DNA of 64,000 nt from Kalmusia sp. IMI 367209 (Eukaryota > Ascomycota > Dothideomycetes > Pleosporales > Didymosphaeriaceae), in NCBI GenBank assembly GCA_027946365.1, contig JAPEUQ010000001.1:248001-312000 (forward strand). The letters are read 5' to 3'. Below, in pieces: positions 22,464-31,174 of the stretch (position 1 is its first letter; each line of letters begins with the position of its first letter). The notes below the pieces were generated by a model. The model did no database searches. It saw only the letters and a list, made by a program, of their open reading frames with translations, and was not told the DNA's origin. A program made the translations under genes and the position numbers.

Positions 22464-23747
22464 TCATGCCTCCAGAGTTTTGTTCGCTTCCATGGCGGCG
22501 GTTAAACAAGAAATTACTTGGGATAGTCTCATTCCCATCTTTTCTCGATTCCCGCTCTTACCTGTATCTATGGTTAGTTTGTTCTTGTTCCTGGAATCAT
22601 CCCCATCCCACTGAAAGTCTTGGGGTCTCGCGGTTTGCTGCAGATACTGAAGGCGCAGGTAGCCAAGATCGAGGGCTTGTCTGAATGAAACTAATACCGA
22701 TGCCCACGTCCCGGTGCGCAAATCGGTGTCACTGATGAGCACTCGTCGTAGCGTTAGTGCATGCGTCTTGATGAGAGTAATGATATCCAATTCGTCCAGG
22801 ACACAACCGTACAGCTGGAGGGATCTGAGCTCCGGCAGATCTACAGAACGGGCTACTGAATGCATAATAGCAGCCCTGAGCCAAGGCTCTGAATCCCTTG
22901 CTTGCAAGCATAGCGTGAGATCTTCAAGTGTGGGAGCAGAGGATATAAACTGTGAGACGCCGTTCTCCCAGCCCGGGACTCGCGCATTCCCGTTGTAGTT
23001 GGTACGGATAGAAAGACGCAATGACTTTAGAGAAGAAAACGCGCTGCGCAAAGAGAGGAGGTATGGAAAGGGGAAATTCAAGGCAGGATAGATGAGATTA
23101 GCAGATTTGCTCACGGGGCGAACCGAAGCGCCCTTGAGCAAAGTGAACTCTCGGAGTTTGATCCCTGATCGGATGATAGCATCTAGGACAGCTTTAAAAC
23201 ATGCTGACACGAAGGTTTGGTAGACCTCAGCATCAGCGTTGATGTATGGATTACCATAGAGCGTAAGGCCGTTTACTCTTAAGCGTACAGTCTGAAGCGA
23301 GGGAAATCGTTTCAAGGCACGACTGAGCGGATGTATGACAGCTTTTGGATCGCGATGGGTGCGCATGTAATCGAGGAGCCTAGACTCTTGGCTGATGTCT
23401 TCCGTCTTGATCTGTGGTACTTTGGGGAGGCGCTTCGGTGGCGGATAGATGCCCACGCGATCGATCTTTCGGAGGTTTCCATAGTCTTCATAATTCAATA
23501 ATTTTATGTCGAGTAGTGTTACAGAACTTGAGAATCGCGGATGAGCAGATGCTTTGAGCAGTTTATTCAGAGATGGGGCGCCCAAAGTTGTTACTCGTCT
23601 GGAGAAATAGTTCGTGCTGAAAGTCGCTAAAGTCAGGGAGTAAAGCTGTTTCGATACAAGTCGCAATGCCTGGCATTCGGGTAGAGACATATAAACAACG
23701 ACCATGTCCACCAGCTCCACGGGAAGTCGCTCTATGGCGGAGGTCAT
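22464..23747 (-). CDS. F-box protein (about 427 aa)
   Basis: A single exon. The start chosen is the ATG at 23747, giving MTSAIERLPVELVDMVVVYM followed by LPECQALRLVSKQLYSLTLA, a standard F-box at the very N-terminus. F-box proteins bind Skp1 through this motif and bring substrates to SCF ubiquitin ligases. The rest holds leucine-rich-repeat-like segments (SLKSLRLSIRTNYNG, TLEDLTLCLQARDSE, LRSLQLYGCVLDELD, TLRRVLISDTDL), the expected substrate-binding part. No specific substrate can be predicted. The gene is divergent from the 24122 gene, sharing about 374 bases of promoter. Confidence 0.8.
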   Translation of the reverse strand: MTSAIERLPVELVDMVVVYMSLPECQALRLVSKQLYSLTLATFSTNYFSRRVTTLGAPSLNKLLKASAHPRFSSSVTLLDIKLLNYEDYGNLRKIDRVGIYPPPKRLPKVPQIKTEDISQESRLLDYMRTHRDPKAVIHPLSRALKRFPSLQTVRLRVNGLTLYGNPYINADAEVYQTFVSACFKAVLDAIIRSGIKLREFTLLKGASVRPVSKSANLIYPALNFPFPYLLSLRSAFSSLKSLRLSIRTNYNGNARVPGWENGVSQFISSAPTLEDLTLCLQARDSEPWLRAAIMHSVARSVDLPELRSLQLYGCVLDELDIITLIKTHALTLRRVLISDTDLRTGTWASVLVSFRQALDLGYLRLQYLQQTARPQDFQWDGDDSRNKNKLTIDTGKSGNREKMGMRLSQVISCLTAAMEANKTLEA

Positions 23748-24121
23748 AATAATTGGGGTGCGCCGGTGCGACGGGTGGTGGCGCTCCTGACGGGTGTCAT
23801 GAGATGCGATCCACGGTTCGGTGGATGATGATGGCGCACGGGCCTGTGACAGCAAATGGAAAGCGTCCTCCATTGACCCCACCCCACGCTGTGCCTGCTG
23901 TCCTCTTTCACCTGTCACGCCGTTCCTTGACCACCACACCGACGCTTATTGTCACGGGTTGTTGTAACTCTCCATCTGCCTGCCAGGCACACCACCTTCT
24001 TTAATCTGCCGCCTCAGGCAACCCCCGAGCCAGCCAGCCAGCAGCACGGCCGGCAAAATCAGCTCCCGAGTAACGACTTAGCCAACAAGAACATACACAC
24101 TCTCTACTCTGAACCCTCATC
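23748..24121. promoter_or_regulatory. Bidirectional promoter between F-box and HAPSTR1-like genes
   Basis: This is a 374-base stretch between two diverging starts. It is pyrimidine-rich on the plus strand near 23960-24100. No specific transcription-factor site can be asserted. Confidence 0.4.
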
Positions 24122-24886
24122 ATGGATTCGATGCGCAGCCTCAACACTTCGCTTCCTAAGACACGGCGGCGGCAACCAACCCCACAGCCCGACACCCACA
24201 AGGCCTTTAAGGACACGGCCCTGACTGTCACCAACCTCTACAGGACCGCCCTCGCAGACATCGAACGCTCTCGATCAGATGGCTACCAGGAGGCACTTGA
24301 GCATCTCATCGGATTTTTGGACAAAGAAAACCTAGGTGTTGGAGACGGCGAGGGGTGGCGCATTAGGCAATGGGCAACAGAGCGTTTAGATGGAGCGCTG
24401 CCGGTGGCCTCGACCAGCGACAGCGACGAGGACATTCCCGAAGAGCAAAGAGCACGGAGCTCCTCGCCAGTCGTAGAGCATATCCCAGAGGAGACCCGCT
24501 CCGTCGAACGTGCTGCTGAGTCCACATCGCGCAGCGACTCCGCCCCGCCGACCGCTGCAGAGTCCTCCAACATCGACACCGACATGGCACGTCTACCGGC
24601 AATGTTTCACTTCTCCTCGAACCAGGTCTATCCGACAAACAATAGCACCGATACTGCTCCCTACGATTTCACCGCCGCCGCTCGCCGTGCCTTTCCCGCA
24701 CCCCGCCGCAATTCTAATAAAACGTCGTCTCGGAACCTCCAACGCTCAGCTGCCCAGAACCTCGTATCCCTCGGCAATGGTGCCGGCCAGAAACGCAAGC
24801 TTGTCAACGACTTCTTCAATACCGACTTCAACCACGACAGAAGGGACGGGTCGGGTGGAGGGTCAAAACGAGGGCGAATGACCTAG
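24122..24886 (+). CDS. HAPSTR1/DUF4588-like nuclear protein (254 aa)
   Basis: Intronless. Residues 28-90 form the conserved helical part: AFKDTALTVTNLYRTALADI, then GYQEALEHLIGFLDKENLG and WRIRQWATERLDG. The order resembles the C16orf72/HAPSTR1 family, in which a short helical domain is followed by disordered sequence and a basic, nuclear-localisation-like end. Here the remainder is Ser/Glu/Pro-rich and disordered, and the C-terminus is basic (GQKRKLVNDFFNTDFNHDRR then GSKRGRM). In animals HAPSTR1 works with the ubiquitin ligase HUWE1 in stress responses; a fungal role is not known to me. The family call is from pattern memory and is tentative; the gene itself is secure. Confidence 0.65.
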   Translation: MDSMRSLNTSLPKTRRRQPTPQPDTHKAFKDTALTVTNLYRTALADIERSRSDGYQEALEHLIGFLDKENLGVGDGEGWRIRQWATERLDGALPVASTSDSDEDIPEEQRARSSSPVVEHIPEETRSVERAAESTSRSDSAPPTAAESSNIDTDMARLPAMFHFSSNQVYPTNNSTDTAPYDFTAAARRAFPAPRRNSNKTSSRNLQRSAAQNLVSLGNGAGQKRKLVNDFFNTDFNHDRRDGSGGGSKRGRMT

Positions 24887-25304
24887 GTGGGACATGTGCT
24901 TCACCGGCTGGCGAACTCCGGTCAATCGAACGACTGACGGCCTCTTTGCATTGCACACAGCGACGGCGTTTTCACTACAGGGCGATTGAGGCATTATGTG
25001 GGCTTTGGGTGGGAGCGCGCCCATGGATTGCATTTCTAGGAGGGACATTTCTTATGTAGCTCGTTTGATACCACACAAGAGCCAACGGGAGGATTCAGGA
25101 ATAAGCATTGGGTGGCGAGTGTCTGTGCAGAGACTATATTACTGGCTGTATGAATACAATGGCCTTTCCGTATCTTCCATTTCTTGCGTCCTCTTGCTCA
25201 TCTTACAACATGCATGCATTCGCGGGTATCCCTGAACTCCCATCCCAACGCCTTTTAGATGCTCGCGTGATGCTCCCTGCCTATGTCTTTGCCTCCGATC
25301 TGGC
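24887..25304. other. Intergenic between convergent genes, 418 bases
   Basis: 3' flanks of the HAPSTR1-like gene and the DMAC1-like gene. Nothing else was seen. Confidence 0.4.
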
Positions 25305-25632
25305 TCATGCAAACCACCTATATACCCCCAGGCCAACCAGGGCGGTCGCTGTGCCTGTTATGGCTGCCCTCCGACTGGCCATGCCGAACATGCTCTTGCT
25401 CTTCCGTATCGCGGCTTCCTGAGCCTTCAGTTGCGAGTGCCCTGACATATATGTGTATGCACCGAGGCCGATGAACGCTCCGCTGCCTGCATCCGACTCA
25501 TTAGCTCCTATGCGGAAGACAGCTGGAACGGTAGGACCTGCCTACGATGCGACACGGCGTGCAGTCGTCGAACTGGGCCTTGTCATGCTTCAGCGCCTCT
25601 TTGAAAGTCGGAGTATCATCATTTCTAGCCAT
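25305..25632 (-). CDS. DUF4536/DMAC1-like mitochondrial membrane protein (90 aa, one intron)
   Basis: Exons 25538-25632 and 25305-25482 with a 55-base intron (GTCCTA ... branch CTAAT ... GGCAG). The exon junction rebuilds the continuous sequence CRIVGSGAFIGLGAYTYMSG. The pattern is that of small DUF4536 proteins: a short polar N-terminus, the motif DDCTPCRIVG with a Cys-x-x-Cys pair, a first glycine-rich helix, a charged loop SGHSQLKAQEAAIRKSKSMF and a second helix ITGTATALVGLGVYRW. In animals the related DMAC1 helps assemble the distal membrane arm of respiratory complex I. The fungal role is inferred. The donor is not the commonest form, but only this splice restores the frame. Divergent from the AP-3 gene. 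Confidence 0.7.
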
Positions 25633-25848
25633 TGTGAGATCGTGCACTGCGCACGAGGAGTCGTCGCGGATTGGCGTGTGGAGTGATGGGCGACTCCAAA
25701 AGTTTCCGTAGCCCAGGTCGTCCGAGAAGCGCGGTCGGACCCCTGCAACGCGCCGTCATGCCAGCAGCTCCGAACGACCCCCGCCCTGCGACCCCACAAG
25801 AACACTCACGAAGCCTCCGCATGGAGCCCGGCCGATTTCTCTCCAAGT
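25633..25848. promoter_or_regulatory. Bidirectional promoter, DMAC1-like / AP-3 mu
   Basis: A 216-base gap between two diverging starts. An out-of-frame upstream ATG at 25821 precedes the AP-3 start. No defined element was identified. Confidence 0.4.
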
Positions 25849-27636
25849 ATGAGCTCGATAGAAGCTCTCTACATCTACGATGAGCACAAGTACGTCGATC
25901 ACCAAATTCCTAGGGTCTCCAGGAGCTAACAGTCTCAGCACACCCCTCCTCGAACACGTCTACACTGGCCGCCCACCCTCCGGCAGCACTCTCCTCCCGC
26001 TCTACCTTGCACACCCCGCGCCACGCCCCTCGCTCATATACCTCCCCAATACCAACCCACCCACGCTCCTTTACTCGATAATCCAAGATCAGCTACTCTT
26101 TCTCTGCCCCTCCTCGACCGACAACGAGCCCCTCCAGATCCTCGAATTCCTACACCGCGTCACCGATGCGCTCGAAGACTTCCTCGGTGGCCCGCTGCTC
26201 GCTAGCAAGATAGAAGGGCACTACGATGTCGTCGCACAGTTGCTGGGCGAGATGGTCGACGGCGGGCTGGTGAGCTGCACGGAACCAAATGCACTGAAAG
26301 ACGTTGTCGATGCGCCCAATTTCATGAAGTCATTGCTTGGGGGTGTAGGACTGCCAAGTTCAACGCCAAGCAGCTTGTCGTCTTCTACGACGCCGTTTTC
26401 GCTCGGAGGAGGCAGCAGGCAGAGTCCCAGGCTGGGACCGAGCGCGAATGCAGGCGTGGGCAGTCCGGTGCCGTGGAGGAGAGCGAACGTCAGGCATACG
26501 AGTAATGAGATGTATGTGGATATCGTGGAGACGCTGCATGTGACGCTGTCGCCGTCTGGAAGGCCTTTGGCGGCGCTTGCGAATGGCTTGATTGCGTTTA
26601 CCGCAAAGGTATCTGGGGTGCCGGATTTGCTGCTGCAGTTGGGGTGTGTGGGGGGAATAGCGAATACGGTTTCGTTGCCGGTATTTCATCCTTGTGTCAG
26701 GCTTAACAGATGGAAAGACCGACCGGGAGAATTATCTTTTGTGCCACCGGACGGACGTTTCACGCTGGCGGGATATGAGGTCGATCTTTTGGGACCGGCA
26801 TCACTGGATTCGTTTTCTACATCCAAAGATGCGAAATCAGCACCAAAGCTGAATATCCCCGCTACAATATCCGTGCAGACATCTCTTGGACCTACAGGCT
26901 CGGATTTTGAGGTTCGACTCCAGCTTAATCCACGTTTCAAAGGCAAATCCTCTTCGCCACTTCCCAATTCAACAAACTCCTCCTTCAGCGGACGAGGAGG
27001 CCTAGGCGGAAGCCTCGGAAAGGGCCTGGGCGGCGCGGGTTTCGGCTCTGCAACAACAGGGACAACAGCTGCACCCGCCATGGACGGCATGGTCATCCAT
27101 GTGCCTGTTCCTGCAGCCGTCAAGAATGTCGTGGACTTGAGGGTTGGACGCGGGTCTGGAGAAGCAGCGTACCAACCCGCAGAAAGCCGCATACGCTGGG
27201 CAATCAACAGCCGCGAAATCGCCTCCCTGATGGCTTCCGACCGCGGCGCCGGCACCGGCGTCCTCACAACGCTGCGTGGCACTGTCGTCGGGCACGACGA
27301 AGATGCTGACGTAGATCTCCCTGATACTTCACTCTCCCTCTCGAGCAACACGTACGACTACGATGACGATCACACGTCGTCATATCAACAATCCACCCCT
27401 TTCTCCGCGCCGTCGAAAGTGAAAGACGAGGCGACTAGGATCAAGCAGAACAAGGTGTTGATGCCGAGCTGTGCAACGATAAGCTTTACGGTTAAGGGCT
27501 GGCTGCCGAGCGGGATCAAGGTGGAGGGTTTGGTGGTGGATCAGAAGAGGAGTAAGGGGTTGGGGCGGGGGTGCAGCCGTATAAAGGGGTCAAGTATCTC
27601 TGTGTTAGTCGGAAGGGCGTAGAGACGAGATGTTAG
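25849..27636 (+). CDS. APM3: AP-3 adaptor complex mu subunit, frameshifted near the end
   Basis: Exon 1 is 25849-25889, the intron 25890-25938, and exon 2 starts at 25939. The junction gives MSSIEALYIYDEHNTPLLEH. The N-terminal longin-like domain continues through LEFLHRVTDALEDFLGGPLL, and the mu-homology domain starts near VPWRRANVRHTSNEMYVDIV, with CVRLNRWKDRPGELSFVPPD following. AP-3 sorts cargo from Golgi or endosome to the vacuole; mu binds Tyr-based signals. Near 27561-27571, within a G run (GGGGCGGGGG), the frame slips: as written it ends at 27622 with an atypical tail, whereas the alternative frame gives the family's usual VQPYKGVKYLCVSRKG ending at 27634-27636. One missing G explains this, so it is either a real late frameshift or a homopolymer error. 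Coordinates use the conserved end. Confidence 0.85.
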
Positions 27637-28032
27637 TCCCACGTTGTAAAGTAATATGCTGATAATACACGTGCATATGTTGACAAAAGTGTGTGTATTC
27701 CTCAATTATAGAAAGAGAAAAGAGCTCGAAAGAAGAAAAGAAGACATTGAAGATGTCCGGAATTAGGATGCGAGAAAATGGGGTTTGGATGGCCTATATT
27801 GACTTAGTAGCAGTATCACAAACATATCGACCGGTATTTTCACGCTCTGGTTATTTTGCCGCGCTGCCACCGCTGGATTGGCTATGGATTTCAATACCAT
27901 AAGCGCCCATCTCCATAATAGACACTTAGCTGCGTCACTTAGTAGAACGATATTTAGGCATAAATTCGTTCCATAATACTCGAAAATCACATGGCCAACT
28001 ATCCTCTGCTCAGTCGAATTGATGTCTTTATA
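27637..28032. other. Intergenic, 395 bases
   Basis: 3' flank of AP-3 mu and promoter of the HET gene. AT-rich; no gene was seen. Confidence 0.4.
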
Positions 28033-29949
28033 ATGGGGCTTTTCTCTAGAAAGAAGAATGATTCGGCGGCACCTAAAACAGGACAAATCGACCGACGTGT
28101 AAAGTGCACTTTACTCAAACACAAGACTGGGTTCTATAAGCATGCTCCAAAGGACGAAAACGGTGTACCTTCTGCATCCCGAATGTATCTAAACACCAAT
28201 CCTCCCACGCCCTGCCCCGAGATCGAACAAAACTCGATATTCGATGCAGGATTTGAAGATGTTGAGCGCTACGACAGTCGACAACCGCTGGAATCAAGAA
28301 AAGAGACACACACCTTCAACAAAATTTGTGACTCTAGAGGTGCAGGCCTCGCCGCGGTGCGGCCTGCTTGCGGGTCTCCAGACTACACGCTTATCAAGTT
28401 CTGGCTTGATAAATGTGACAAGGGTCGCGAGCGATGCCGCTCGGATGGAAACATTGAAAAGCTCAAGATCATAGCCTTGATAGATGTCCGGAATCGTCGT
28501 CTCGTACCATACAAGGCCGGGTTGCGCTATCTAGCATTAAGCTATACTTGGAGTGGGGTGAAAAGCCATGAACGTGTACAGTCATCGGAGCTACCGACTA
28601 ATATATCGAAGACAATCCCGCACGCAATGCCGTTTTTGTGGGCTGATGCCGTCTGTATCAATCAAAAGGTCCCCGGAAAGCAAAAAGCACAACTCCCGTT
28701 GACGGATTACATCTACGAACAGGCTTTTGCCACAATTGTTGCACTGGGAGCCACTGCAGCACTGCAAATACCGGTTTTGCAGGGGTTGAAGACGGTCCGG
28801 AACGCGCAGTTGGTCGTAGAGTTCGGACCTGTCAAGCTTCTTTCACGGTGCCCATCGCTTAAATCGCAAATCCAGCACTCGAAGTGGTCGACGCGCGGCT
28901 GGACGTTCCAAGAGTGGCTCTTTTCCCGGAGGTGCATTTTCTTCTCGCAGCATCAGGTGTACTTCCACTGTAATACCATGTTTTGCACCGAAGACTCGCC
29001 AGAGGAGACAATTTTAGCTCTACTGGATGATCCAAAGCACTTCCAGCGTTTTAATTATCGTATGTATGACATTGAGCTGATAAGATCGCACATCATCTCG
29101 GATACCAGGATGAAAAGGGAATTGAAACGTGGTGGAACCATGCACTTGTTCCGTTGGTACCTGTCAATGTACGTTTTTCGAGAGATTAGCTATGATGAAG
29201 ATGCGATTGCTGCATTTGGTGCGTTGCTAGCTCGCTTGGAACGTGATATTGTCCCAGAGGGCTTTGCCTATAGGATACCCAAGTCTGCCTTTATCGATGG
29301 ATTGCTATGGTCACCGAGGGGTAATATTTCCAAACGCGAACACGGTGGGTTTCCAAGCTGGACTTGCGCCGCTTGGAAGTTTGAGGGTGCTGGAACATCC
29401 TACGATTTTGTGGACCGCGAGAAAGACCACCGTGTTTGTCCGCCTCTTTCCATCTTGCTTGGCAAAGATCATCTCGACGACGAAGCACCATCGGCGCAAG
29501 CAGCAACTCGATTGACTGGCCTGGGCATTGAGCTCCAAGATTGATCGAACAACTATTGATCCAAAGCCCGCAACCAAGAGATTCTATCTCCTGAATTGAG
29601 CTCCTCTAGCGCCGCTGGAAAAGCACTTTATATCGACGGCCCTGTTCTTACAATTCCCGTCACTTGCAATCCTAAAACACAGCTCGTGGTGTTCACAGTA
29701 CCGACTGACCTCCCCGATATCCGTGTTGAACCTATGTGGAGCGGGAGGCAACTAGCGGCGAACACGTTAGCGGTGAAACGTGACTTTTTGATCGTGCAGA
29801 CGACGCTAGAGCAACGCTACAACGTGCACCCCACGATGGTGCGTTTCGGATTGATCATGTTGGATTGGAATGACAGTGGAGTTGCGACAAGGGGTGGTCT
29901 TTCGGAGCTAGTCGTTGAGAGAGGGTTGGAGCAGTTCTGGCTTATTTAG
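28033..29949 (+). pseudogene. HET-domain (heterokaryon incompatibility) protein with two in-frame TGA codons
   Basis: The frame opens MGLFSRKKNDSAAPK (an in-frame ATG at 27991 would add 14 residues) and runs intronless to 29541. The HET domain is clear: LRYLALSYTWSGV, then FLWADAVCINQKVPG, and the later SKWSTRGWTFQEWLFSRRCI that follows it in this family. HET proteins trigger cell death after fusion of unlike hyphae or on other recognition signals. At 29542-29544 and 29557-29559 TGA codons interrupt the frame, which then continues in register to 29949 with KALYIDGPVLTIPV and DWNDSGVATRGGLSELVVERG, the usual C-terminal part. Both stops would be CGA codons before a C-to-T change. If translation stops at the first, the HET domain itself still survives. 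Confidence 0.75.
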
Positions 29950-30343
29950 TCAAGGCTTATACGAAATTGAACGCTCGTGTCTTTCAGCATCTCCATTACC
30001 TTGGGGCTTATGTCATGCACGCCACGTCATCTCATTTCTAAAGAGATGTGTTTTGAACTCCTCTCTCGCTAGCAATCTCTCAAGCAAACGGTAGTCGATA
30101 CACGTACTAATAGCATTTTGGAAATTAATGTCACCACTTCCAGTATTTCAGAAATATGCCAATGGCTTATATGGGGGAATACTATTCATCTAACCAAAAA
30201 AAAAAAAAATTAATACATGCAAGCACCTTACATTCTGTGATAGCGCACGGCGATCCGCAGTTTAGACGATCACCTACATTCCGCATTTCAGCGTCGAGGA
30301 TTCCCATCAACATGAAGATGAACTAGAAGGAGTAGTAACGGTC
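29950..30343. other. Intergenic between convergent genes, 394 bases
   Basis: Contains a run of 14 A at 30196-30209. No gene was seen. Confidence 0.4.
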
Positions 30344-31174
30344 CTAGCTACCCTCGTTGTTCTTCTCATCCAGGCAGATACACATTGCAGCGACCAGCGC
30401 AGCGTCGTAGTTCGGCGAGATTTGCACCGCGTATGTCTGCTGTCCGAAGAATATGTCCTTGCCGCTGAGGAGCTTGCGATCTATGCGTGCAACGACGGCG
30501 CCTAGAAAAGTTAGCATAATACACGTAGTCATGACTCAGAAGTCCTGCAAATCCCGTTAGGAAAAGTTGACGTACCACCGCGTTTCTCATCCGTGATGTC
30601 CGCACTCGTATCAAAGAAAGACCCCTTCATCTTGTATGTTTCTTCTTCCTTGGTGTACGCATTTGTGAATGTCGCCGTCGCCTTGCTCCCGATGACTGTG
30701 ATCTCTGTCAGCACACCTCCTATCCCTTTTCCCTGGTTGCATGAAAGGCTCGTTGAACTTACGCTTAAAGCTACTCTTCACAGTCATCAATGTCTGGCCC
30801 TGCGGATTCTCAATCGCAAAGGTCGTATGGATGTGGAAATGCTCCTTCACGATGTCGAACAGGTGGTTTCCCGCCATGTCGCACACTTTTTTGCGTCCTG
30901 AAATGGACATCACCTTGCCCTCGACTTGCAGGATCGGTGTCCCATCGACGGTCTTGATGCTGAAGGAGTCACCCGTGAGAGAAAGGACGTGTTCCTTGAG
31001 GACAATGGTCGTGGGGAAGGGTTTGATGAACTGATCGAAAATACCAAATCTGGGGTTCTGACCAGAAGTAGCATGAGGAGGAAATGCTGCCTGTTGAGCA
31101 GGGTACGCTCCTTGCTGGGGAGGATGCGCTCCTTGTTGAGGAGGATACGCTCCTTGCTGAGGATGATATGACAT
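30344..31174 (-). CDS. LURP-one-related (tubby-like fold) protein, 232 aa
   Basis: Three exons: 30763-31174, 30576-30704 and 30344-30501, with introns of 58 and 74 bases, both in phase 1. The N-terminus has a short tandem repeat of PPQQGA(Y/H) type, probably disordered. The rest follows the LOR fold: VLKEHVLSLTGDSFSIKTVD, ILQVEGKVMSISGRKKVCD, HFHIHTTFAIENPQGQTLM, VIGSKATATFTNAYTKEEE and LSGKDIFFGQQTYAVQISPN, closing with a helix DAALVAAMCICLDEKNN. The family forms a closed beta barrel related to tubby and phospholipid scramblases; plant members affect defence, while fungal members are uncharacterised. Splice sites and domain order make the model strong. Confidence 0.85.

Noticed and set aside
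30196..30209. Run of 14 A as a retroposon poly-A tail
   Set aside because: No target duplication or retroelement sequence next to it.
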